From: an uncultured Bacteroidota bacterium | GTDB taxonomy: Bacteria > Bacteroidota > Bacteroidia > 2-12-FULL-35-15 | NCBI GenBank assembly: GCA_903889605.1 | Contig: CAISYK010000744.1 | Coordinates: forward strand, 1 to 5,135 | Length of the DNA stretch: 5,135 bases | Direction: 5' to 3' | Shown: positions 1 to 5,135 of the stretch, in pieces | Numbering within the stretch: the first letter of the stretch is position 1 | Layout of the letters: every line of letters begins with the position of its first letter | Made by a program: the position numbers and the translations under genes | Notes under the pieces: generated by a model | Database searches by the model: none | The model's input: the letters and a program-made list of their open reading frames with translations, nothing else | What the model was told of the DNA's origin: nothing

Positions 1-1
1 A

Positions 2-262
2 ATCTATAACCCTTCTCCTTTTATAATTACTAATGACACTTTAAGACTAACAATGCCTTCTGGCATTGCTTATCAAGCAGCGTCTATTACCGGAACAGGG
101 GTAAGTGAATTAAATATCAGTATTCCAAACAAGCCGGTGTTTTTGTTACCCAATATTCCTACTTCAACAACCTTAAATATTTCTTTTACAGCTATTGCCA
201 ACTGTGATGTTTTGGCATACATTTCAGGAGGCGGAGCAATAAAAAAACAACATACGTGTTGA
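2..262 (+). CDS. Giant modular surface protein, piece 1 (5'-partial, ends at a probable frameshift)
   Basis: Frame 2 is open from the left edge (first codons read IYNPSPFIITNDTLRL) and stops at TGA 260-262. The ATG at 53 is an internal Met: the frame is open upstream of it and the residues before it belong to the same module, so I do not take it as the start. The translation is beta-rich and Ser/Thr/Asn-rich, with the pattern of a DUF11-like 'conserved repeat' module (TDTL-like opening, then 'MPSGIAYQAASITGTG', then a hydrophobic alternating strand 'LNISFTAIANCDV'). The last seven or so residues before the stop (KKQHTC) look like out-of-frame translation. The natural continuation lies in frame 3 from about 243. 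No signal peptide is visible, so the true N-terminus is upstream of the window. Function is not determinable from this piece alone. It is inferred to be the upstream part of the same SprB-repeat protein. Confidence 0.75.
   Translation: MYNPSPFIITNDTLRLTMPSGIAYQAASITGTGVSELNISIPNKPVFLLPNIPTSTTLNISFTAIANCDVLAYISGGGAIKKQHTC
241..247 (+). other. A7 run: probable site of frameshift between pieces 1 and 2
   Basis: The coding frame changes from 2 to 3 here. Frame 3 has a TAA at 240-242 and frame 2 has a TGA at 260-262, so the crossing must fall at 243-259. The seven-A run at 241-247 is the only homopolymer there. Reading one A fewer gives ...GGGAIKNNIRVDYTANN, a smooth continuation. A T7 run at 2255-2261 in the same gene is intact in frame (GYFFNNF), so run length alone does not predict breakage. 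The cause may be a sequencing indel, a real mutation, slippage or recoding. Confidence 0.7.
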
Positions 263-1187
263 TTATACTGCTAATAATATCAAAAATTATGACGCACAGA
301 ATACAGCTTCATACATTATTCGGCAGCCCATTCTTACCATTACTTCAATTACTAATCAATCTCACGCTGCAAATATTGGAGATGTATTTACCCGCTGTAT
401 AACCATTGTAAACGGAGGCTCTGGAGAACTCAGCCAGTTTACATTAACCGATGTTCATGGATCTGGAATACAAATTACAGCCGTGAGCAAAGGAACATTG
501 ACCAATTCCGGGACAACTGAAACAATCGTGTTGAATGGGGCAGATTTTGCAAGTATTGGAAACGGAAATAATTTATTTGAGAGTGGAGAGAGTATAACCC
601 TCTGCGAAACAGTACATGTCCTAAGTTGTATTTCGGTTTCATCGGCCTTTGAAGCATACTGGGGCTGTAATTCACAGCACTGCCAGTCATCTGTTTCTTC
701 AGCCAATATTGTTTTCCCTAATTTGATTCCGAATTTAGTGATTACGCCAACCCCTTCTATGAATTCCTGTCTGACTCAAGCAAGCCCGCAGCAGCTACGC
801 ATAATTAATTCTGGTTTAGGGCAGGCAGTAAATGTTCAATTGGATATTTTTCAGGCAACAGGCTCAGGTTATAATGCGACTGTTGGTTCAAATATAGACC
901 CAGCCAGCTTCACAATACAAGTCGGCATAGCATCAGCCCCTATTCCCATTACTCCTACAACTACTTTTACTACTGCCGCTCTTGCATGTATGACTGGTCC
1001 TAAGGGCAGGGTATTGCTAACTATCCCTTCTATTAATAATGGAGACACCGTTTTTGTGAAATGGAATACCTACAGTTGCTGCTACAATGCTTGTGATGGC
1101 ACTGGTCAAAACTATATAAACGGATGGCGATACAAGGGCAGCTATCAGAACGTCTGTCAAAGTAATTACAATATCATAGAAAATTGA
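243..1187 (+). CDS. Giant modular surface protein, piece 2 (frame 3, ends at in-frame TGA)
   Basis: Frame 3 is open from just after a TAA at 240-242 to TGA 1185-1187, giving 314 codons. It has no convincing start of its own. A GTG at 483 (Val of 'ITAVSKGTL') has no ribosome binding site and sits inside a continuous module, so this is a continuation of piece 1, not a separate gene. Residues from about 330 onward resemble DUF11-like modules: 'ILTITSITNQSHAANIGDVFTRCITIVNGGSGELSQFTLTDV', cut here as two stretches, has the typical 'Gd.v.y.i.v.N.G.g....v.vtD' layout. A second module begins near 732 (NLVITPTPSMNSC). The C-terminal 60 residues are Cys-rich (YSCCYNACDGTG, NVCQSNYN), which suits disulphide-stabilised extracellular domains. 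The same frame resumes directly after the TGA. Family assignment is from pattern only; a profile search could give another beta-sandwich family. Confidence 0.75.
   Translation, partial: KNNIRVDYTANNIKNYDAQNTASYIIRQPILTITSITNQSHAANIGDVFTRCITIVNGGSGELSQFTLTDVHGSGIQITAVSKGTLTNSGTTETIVLNGADFASIGNGNNLFESGESITLCETVHVLSCISVSSAFEAYWGCNSQHCQSSVSSANIVFPNLIPNLVITPTPSMNSCLTQASPQQLRIINSGLGQAVNVQLDIFQATGSGYNATVGSNIDPASFTIQVGIASAPIPITPTTTFTTAALACMTGPKGRVLLTIPSINNGDTVFVKWNTYSCCYNACDGTGQNYINGWRYKGSYQNVCQSNYNIIEN
330..731 (+). other. DUF11-like beta module 2
   Basis: The module starts at ILTITSITNQ and includes NIGDVFTRCITIVNGGSGE, FTLTDVHGSGIQI and a closing 'NLFESGESITLCETVHVLSC' segment. The order GD, hydrophobic strand, N-G-G-S-G, TD, and late G-E-S-I-T-L is the recognisable DUF11 sequence. 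Four or five Cys near the end (CETVHVLSC, WGCNSQHC) suggest disulphides and an extracellular location. The minus-strand ORFs here are shadows. Confidence 0.45.
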
Positions 1188-1667
1188 GGAAGAGTTTATT
1201 CACAAATTTATGGAAATTTAATACCTAATGGTTCGCCTTCTACTTTAAGCAATGCGCAAACAGGAACCTTTGACTTTTTGTTTTCAAATTATACCAATAC
1301 CTTTCCAGTTGGGCCTGGAGCCAATTGGAAATTTGAATTTACTATGCCGCCCCTTCCTTGTTTATCTTATTCAAATATAAAAATTTTAAGTTCTAACGGT
1401 GTTAGTATTTGGAATCCTTCTTTGGTAACTTCTTCAGGTAATACTGTAACCGCCATTTTTAATGGATCGCCTCCTTTTACTCTCAATCAGGCTGAATTAA
1501 AGATTGACCTCGCCTTAAATTGCGGGCTTTGCAACGGAATAGACAGTTTAACAGCTGTAAGCGTCAAATCCTTTTATATTCCGGATAATACTTGTGGCTG
1601 TCAAATTGGTGTTTCCTGCCAAAGCATACCATTTAACGTTATTTGCCCAACACCATGCCCTGCGGGC
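732..1667 (+). other. Cys-rich beta modules of unknown family, split by the TGA
   Basis: From NLVITPTPSMNSC to about CPTPCPAG at 1644-1667, the translation alternates hydrophobic strands with Ser/Thr/Asn/Pro loops. It carries paired Cys clusters: YSCCYNAC before the TGA, and NCGLCNG, NTCGCQIGVSC and ICPTPC after it. The first part (QQLRIINSGLGQAVNVQLDIF) again looks like an N-x-G-x-G DUF11/CARDB-type strand pair. The second part reads as one sandwich-like domain with a late Cys-rich linker. I do not recognise a named family for it. Confidence 0.4.
1185..1187 (+). other. In-frame TGA interrupting the giant ORF
   Basis: The codon follows NYNIIEN and is followed in the same frame by GRVYSQIYGNLIPNG and a further 1,316 open codons. 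One base change (TGG, TGC or TGT) would restore the frame. Trp is used as TGG many times downstream (for example in every SprB repeat), and no other TGA is found in frame, so a UGA-as-sense genetic code is not supported. It is most likely a sequencing or assembly error, or a real nonsense mutation. Confidence 0.8.
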
Positions 1668-4600
1668 ATGCTTTTTAGCAATTTTGAAATGAAGCGTACC
1701 AGCTATGGGTTGCCTGACAATGAGCCTGGAGGAGGAAACGGAATACCGGATGGGGCAGGGAGTTTAGATTTTACAAAAATAAAAACAGACATAGCAATGT
1801 TTGGAGACACCCTGACAACGGGCTTTATCGGGAATGTTAAAACAAATTTTGGCCATCCTTCCTGGATTTATTGTTACGCTTCTTCTTCTATTTCAAATGG
1901 TAACCTATTAAGTTTTTTGGATGCATCACTGACTATATACCGATCAGGACTTTTAATTGCAACCTGCTCTAATTTTTCACCCACTATAACTAACAGCGGA
2001 AACACTAGGACTTTTCAATATAATTTAAGTGTCGCACAACTTGGCTCTTGTCTTCCTGGAGGATTTACTTATTTGGATAATGACTCAATAGTGTTTAAGC
2101 CACGTTATAAAGTTACTTCAAATATTGGAAATGCAACTCCATTAAATTGTTATTCCACAAATGAATTATACCTCAGCGATATAGCCAATCCCAGTTTGCC
2201 CGCCAACAAATTTCAATGCGGAACTTTCAATGGCAATTGTTCAATAATAGGATATTTTTTTAACAATTTTGGTCCTGATAATTACTCTGTAGAGTCCTGT
2301 AATAACGTTACCCTCAGCCAAAATTATTACCTGAGTATTGGTCCTGGTGATAATAACTATGCCGGAGGAAATTTATTCCCTTATGAATATAGAAACTGGG
2401 CGCATATTAAAATATTAACTTCTGTCGTTCCGGCTGGCTATACTTTTGTTTCCGCGCGCTTTAATAACTCCAGAACCGCCGGCACTAATGTTATAATCGT
2501 ATCTCCCTGGATTACAATAACACCTGTAAATCCTAATTCAGATACCCTAGTTTTTCTGGTAGAACAATATTTTCAGAGCTATGGAGGCACAATTCCTTTG
2601 GGTAACGATGGATTTGCCGGAACATTACAATTAGTCATTCAGCCTTCCTGCAAGGTGACACCTGCAATTAACCAAGCAATTGAAAATGACTGGACTTTTG
2701 CGGGGACTCAAAATATAAGCGGAACAGGAAGTTATCCAACTTTTTTATCGGTAGTTCAGGATTCTATCATTTACCAAGCCCCTAATTTATCTATTCAGTC
2801 AACGTTGCCTTCTATTATTGCTCTTACCGATACGATAAGTTGGGATGTTAATTTATCCAATACTTCTAACACTTCCAATGCATTAAATACCTGGTTAAGC
2901 GGCCCTGCAATTTCGGGAATATCAATAAGCCAGGTGGTAGATTTGGGAACCAACCTGCCTATAATACCTGTAGGCAGCATTTACCAAGTTGGAACAGTAA
3001 ATGCAAACACAACAAGAACTTTCAGGATAAAGGCAACCTATACTTCTTGCGCTGTTGACAGCATAATCATTTTTTCGGGCTGGGATTGCATGGCAGGCTA
3101 CCCAGCAAGCATAGGCGCTTATCATTGTACGACTGAAAAAATCACGTTAAAGTCAATGCCGCCGCCACTTGTAATTGCTTCTACAATTATAAATGCAACA
3201 TGTTCAGGAGGAAACAATGGTTCCATTTCAGTAACCCCAACTGGTGGAAGAGGAACTTACACTTATTTGTGGCAACCCGGTAATCAAACAACTTCATCAA
3301 TAAACAGCCAGCCGGCAGGTACATATACTATAACTGTTACGGATTCGAAAACTTGTCAAATAACGTCAACTTATTCAATTACTCAACCTTCAGCAATTGT
3401 AATATCACTTACACAAACAAATGTAAGTTGTTTTGGCGGCAGTAATGGCACTATTACTGCAAGCCCTGCTGGAGGAACAGCTCCTTACACATACTTATGG
3501 GCACCAGGCGGAGCAACTACTGCCAGCAGAAGCGGTTTAACTGCTGGTACTTATTCTGTATCAATTACTGATGCGTTAGGATGCACTGCTGTTGGAAATA
3601 CTATTATAACGCAGCCGGCTGTAATTTCGACAGGTTTAATAACAACACCTAAAAAATGCAGTTATCTCAATGACGGAACAGCATCCTCCACTCCTTCTGG
3701 CGGAACAGCACCATATACTTATTTGTGGGCACCCGGAGGAGCAACTACATCCGGCATAATCAATTTGGCCACTGGAACGTATACCTTAACTGTTAATGAT
3801 TCAAAAGGTTGTACTACAGTTGATTATGCAGTCATTGGGAGCCCTCCACCATTAACATTAAGTATTACCAGCCAAACAAATGTAAGTTGTAATGGCGGCA
3901 GTAATGGTATTGTTACAACAGCCCCTTCGGGAGGAATGGGACCCTATACATACTTATGGGCACCCGGAGGAGTAACTACACTTAACAGAAACAATTTACA
4001 AGCCGGTTCATATACGATAACTGTTACTGATCACTTAGGATGTATTGCAACAAAGTCTGTTGTTATAACTCAGCCGGCTGTGATTGTGGTATACAAAACC
4101 TCTACAAATGTAAGCTGTAATGGAGGTTCCAATGGAACTGCAACAGCTGGGGTTGTCGGCGGAACAGCCCCATATACCTATTTATGGGCACCTGGCGGAG
4201 CAACTACCCAAAGCAGTGGCGGTTTAACAGCAGGGGCCTATACAGTAACTGTTCATGACTCAAAAGGATGTATAGCAACAGCTCCTGTAATGATAACTCA
4301 ACCCATAGCATTAGTAATAAATTTTACTGGAAAAACAAATGTAAGTTGTTATGGTGGCAGTAACGGTGCTGTTACGGCAAGTCCATCAGGGGGAACTCCG
4401 GGTTATACTTATTTGTGGGCATCCGGAGGGGCTGTTACTGCTGGTAGAAGCGGTTTATCAGTCGGGACTTATACTGTAACGGTAAGGGATACGAATTCAT
4501 GTATTACAACAAGTTCAGTTATAATAACACAGTCCGGTGCAATTGCATTAAGCAGTACATTATCACCATCATCAATTTGCAGCGGTACGCTTTTTAGTTA

Positions 4601-5135
4601 CACGCCGACAAGCGATACAGCTGGCGCATCATTCGCATGGACAAGAGCTGTGATTGCAGGTATTAGTAATGCCGCTTCCAGCGATTCAGGCAATCCGAAT
4701 GAAACGCTGATCAATGCAACAGCATCATCTGTAAACGTTACGTATGTTTATACCGTATCTGCTAACGGGTGTACAAATCCTATACCTTATAATGTTGTTG
4801 TTGCAGTAAATCCGACACCTTCATTAAGCAGTACGTTATCACCTCCTTCAATATGCAGCGGTACTAATTTTAGTTATTCTCCTTCAAGCGGCACTGCCGG
4901 TGCATCATTTGCATGGACAAGGGCTCTAGTTGCTGGTATTAGTAATGCCGCTTCAAGCGGTACAGACAATCCAAATGAAACGCTGACCAATACAACAGCA
5001 TCACCTGTAAATGTTACTTATGTTTATACCGTATCTGCTAACGGATGTACAAATCCTGCAACGTATAATGTTGTAGTAGCAGTAAATCCGACACCCTCAT
5101 TAAGCAGTACATTATCTCCATCCGCAATCTGCAGC
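1188..5135 (+). CDS. Giant SprB-repeat / PKD-like surface protein, piece 3 (3'-partial)
   Basis: Frame 3 stays open for 1,316 codons from the codon after TGA 1185-1187 to the right edge, checked codon by codon. Numbering from 1188: residues about 1-160 are a Cys-rich beta module. Residues about 161-530 begin with an Asp/Gly-rich KRTSYGLPDNE...GIPDG motif and GDTLTTG. Residues about 531-656 end in GWDC..GYP....YHC. Residues 668-1116 hold six SprB repeats, and 1121-1316 hold PKD-like repeats. The first ATG in frame is at 1344, far inside the first module, so an independent start is unlikely. Known SprB-repeat proteins of Bacteroidota are T9SS-exported cell-surface adhesins, some tied to gliding. 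By analogy this is inferred to be a surface-attached or secreted adhesin with a repeat stalk. No sorting domain is in view, so T9SS export and any gliding role remain inference. I give no gene symbol because similarity is at the repeat level only. Confidence 0.85.
1654..1676 (+). other. Intragenic hairpin followed by T5 (terminator-like)
   Basis: CATGCCC (1654-1660), loop TGC, GGGCATG (1664-1670) form a perfect 7-bp stem, followed by CTTTTT. It looks like a weak intrinsic terminator but lies in the middle of the open frame (TPCPAGMLF), with no gene end near it. It is listed as a structure, not called as a terminator. Confidence 0.35.
1668..2777 (+). other. Unassigned beta-rich region opening with Asp/Gly-rich KRTSYGLPDNE motif
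   Basis: It begins MLFSNFEMKRTSYGLPDNE (1668-1724), followed by a Gly-rich stretch and NGIPDGAG (to 1760). This resembles, without matching exactly, the DxDxDG-type calcium-binding loops seen in bacterial surface proteins. It is followed by DFTKIKTDIAMFGDTLTTGFIG (cut as DFTKIKTDIAM / FGDTLTTG). The remaining 300 or so residues are strand-rich with scattered Cys (CSNF, GSCLPG, NCYS, QCGTFNGNCS, ESCNN). I recall similar KRT-G-DND stretches in giant Bacteroidota proteins but cannot name a family. The role is unknown, probably structural or adhesive. Confidence 0.4.
2778..3155 (+). other. Module ending in GWDC-GYP-YHC motif, before the SprB repeats
   Basis: The module runs from APNLSIQSTLPS to EKITLKS. 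Visible features are ISWDVNLSNTSN, ALNTWLSGP, TRTFRIKATYTSC, then SGWDC (3075-3089), AGYPASIGAYHC (3093-3128). The N-T-x-N-A-x-N-T-W, A-x-Y-x-x-C and GW-x-C ... GYP ... Y-x-C series looks like a conserved Bacteroidota surface-protein module that I have seen preceding repeat regions; I give it no name. A PPP linker (3159-3167) joins it to the SprB array. Confidence 0.4.
3189..3389 (+). repeat. SprB repeat unit 1
   Basis: This is the most distinct of the Trp-containing units: ATCSGGNNGSISV, then YTYLWQPGNQTT instead of LWAPGGATT, then AGTYTITVTDSKTC and SITQP. It is closest in style to SprB repeats seen widely in the phylum, which suggests it is the oldest or an independently retained copy. Confidence 0.88.
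3417..3617 (+). repeat. SprB repeat unit 2
   Basis: NVSCFGGSNGTITASPAGG, PYTYLWAPGGATT, SRSGLTAGTYSVSITDALGC, IITQP. It shares the R before the 'L' strand and the D-x-LGC ending with unit 4, and TASP-x-GG and RSGL with unit 6. Confidence 0.92.
3645..3845 (+). repeat. SprB repeat unit 3 (divergent at its start)
   Basis: The NVSC..GGSNG opening is replaced by KKCSYLNDGTASS, and the end reads VIGSPPP rather than ITQP. The centre (GGTAPYTYLWAPGGATT) and NDSKGC match its neighbours closely. The divergent edges with a conserved centre are consistent with local sequence exchange or relaxed constraint at unit borders. Confidence 0.88.
3876..4076 (+). repeat. SprB repeat unit 4
   Basis: NVSCNGGSNGIVTTAPSGG, PYTYLWAPGGVTT, NRNNLQAGSYTITVTDHLGC, VITQP. 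It is followed by AVIV, as unit 2 is followed by AVIS, supporting a two-unit repeat period. Confidence 0.92.
4104..4304 (+). repeat. SprB repeat unit 5
   Basis: NVSCNGGSNGTATAGVVGG, PYTYLWAPGGATT, SSGGLTAGAYTVTVHDSKGC, MITQP. It shares the DSKGC ending and GGTAPYTYLW centre with unit 3, two positions upstream. Confidence 0.92.
4335..4535 (+). repeat. SprB repeat unit 6 (last)
   Basis: NVSCYGGSNGAVTASPSGG, GYTYLWASGGAVT, GRSGLSVGTYTVTVRDTNSC, IITQS. The final Pro of ITQP is lost and the chain passes straight into the first PKD-like unit after four residues (GAIA). Confidence 0.9.
4548..4823 (+). repeat. PKD-like repeat unit 1 (92 residues)
   Basis: The unit reads LSSTLSPSSICSGTLFSY, then AGASFAWTRAVIAGISNAAS, NPNETLINATAS, VTYVYTVSANGCTNP and VVVAVNPTPS. 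P...C.G, then F.W.R, then I.G......G, L.N......V.Y.V....GC, V.V.V.P.P is the usual layout of the PKD-like domains that follow SprB repeats in giant Bacteroidota surface proteins. These domains act as rigid spacer modules; this one has no catalytic residues. The two Cys (ICSG and NGC) may pair. Confidence 0.85.
4824..5099 (+). repeat. PKD-like repeat unit 2 (92 residues)
   Basis: It is the same length as unit 1 and about 85% identical in DNA (42 differences in 276 by hand count), with no gap. Most differences are third-position or conservative. The best-kept stretches are the GISNAAS strand and the YVYTVSANGCTNP strand. The close match points to a recent tandem duplication. Confidence 0.88.
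5100..5135 (+). repeat. PKD-like repeat unit 3 (cut by window edge)
   Basis: The first 12 codons, LSSTLSPSAICS, restart the same unit exactly 276 bp after unit 2. More units probably follow beyond the right edge, so the copy number is unknown. Confidence 0.8.

Larger units (their letters stand above)
2..329 (+). other. DUF11-like beta module 1 (partial, spans the frameshift)
   Basis: The left edge cuts the module and it runs to about IIRQP at 315-329, crossing the A7 shift. The pattern 'NDTLRLTMPSGIAYQAAS...', a PxxLLPNIP-type strand, then 'TTLNISFTAIANCDV' matches the DUF11/'conserved repeat' layout of a D-T-L-P-x-G-like opening and a late alternating hydrophobic strand. The family name is tentative because this fold family diverges strongly. 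Confidence 0.4.
3189..4535 (+). repeat. Array of six SprB-type repeats
   Basis: Six units share the plan [N]VSC-x-GG-S-NG...GG...PYTYLWAPGG-x-TT...L-x-AGTYT-[ILV]-T-V-x-D-x-x-x-C......ITQP, the classic SprB repeat. The first conserved Cys codons are at 3201, 3429, 3657, 3888, 4116 and 4347, so spacing is 228, 228, 231, 228 and 231 bp (76 or 77 residues). SprB repeats occur in large T9SS-exported surface proteins of Bacteroidota, including the SprB gliding adhesin of Flavobacterium johnsoniae. The fold is Ig-like beta. Two Cys per unit, about 52 residues apart, could form an intra-repeat disulphide (inference). Confidence 0.92.

Noticed and set aside
455..706. Minus-strand ORFs at 455-706 and 475-690
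   Set aside because: Both are antisense to the DUF11-like module 2 coding frame, show no domain pattern or ribosome binding site, and overlap each other. They are shadows.
483..1187. A separate gene starting at GTG 483
   Set aside because: Frame 3 is open back to 243, the GTG lies within a continuous module, and no Shine-Dalgarno-like sequence precedes it.
1185..1187. UGA-recoded genetic code (Trp or Gly) or selenocysteine
   Set aside because: TGG is used throughout for Trp and only one in-frame TGA occurs in about 1,700 codons. No convincing SECIS-like hairpin was seen directly after it, and a structural surface domain is not a selenoprotein context.
1186..1212. GAGGAAG just at the TGA as a ribosome binding site for a new gene
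   Set aside because: The nearest ATG (1210) is in another frame and too far away. There is no ATG, GTG or TTG at usable spacing in the long open frame, so this is probably just the codons after the stop.
1654..1676. A genuine intrinsic terminator ending a gene
   Set aside because: The frame is open on both sides for hundreds of codons and no gene ends or begins nearby.
2795..3125. Minus-strand ORFs at 2795-2980 and 2922-3125
   Set aside because: They are antisense to the GWDC module, short, overlap each other, and have no start context. The + strand frame is open through the whole stretch.
3189..4535. CRISPR array
   Set aside because: The regular spacing is of 228-231-bp coding repeats with a continuous open frame. 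There are no short identical repeats with unique spacers.

Overview
The window lies entirely inside one very large gene on the + strand that runs off both ends. No other gene, RNA gene, mobile element, CRISPR array, promoter or true terminator is visible. The encoded protein is a giant, Thr/Ser/Asn/Gly-rich, Cys-containing, all-beta modular surface protein. Its six SprB-type repeats and the Ig/PKD-like modules after them point to the phylum Bacteroidota, in the style of Flavobacteria or Chitinophagia. The DNA is AT-leaning (roughly 40% G+C by eye), which fits. Proteins of this kind are normally exported by Sec and then the type IX secretion system (T9SS), using a C-terminal sorting domain. That domain and the signal peptide would both lie outside this window.

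Layout: (1) 2-3170, an N-terminal block of beta-rich modules with no sure family name. It contains two or three DUF11-like 'conserved repeat' modules (2-about 1184), a Cys-rich linker module (about 1188-1667), a module opening with a KRTSYGLPDNE...GIPDG Asp/Gly-rich motif (about 1668-2777), and a module ending in a GWDC...GYP...YHC motif (about 2778-3155). (2) 3189-4535, six SprB repeats of 76-77 residues. (3) 4548-5135, tandem 92-residue PKD-like repeats: two complete and a third cut by the window edge.

The reading frame is interrupted twice. Near the left end it moves from frame 2 to frame 3. The crossing must lie between 243 and 259, and the A7 run at 241-247 is the obvious site. At 1185-1187 there is an in-frame TGA, after which the same frame stays open for 1,316 codons to the right edge. 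So the window holds three collinear pieces of what looks like one gene (about 1,710 codons here). The breaks could be sequencing or assembly errors, a decaying gene, or recoding or phase variation; the sequence alone cannot decide.

By analogy with SprB of Flavobacterium johnsoniae and related giant T9SS cargo proteins, the likely role is a cell-surface or secreted adhesin, with the repeats acting as a stalk. This is inference from architecture. The most notable structure is the repeat region: the SprB repeats show an alternating two-repeat (459 bp) pattern, and the PKD-like units are about 85% identical at DNA level, suggesting recent tandem expansion.
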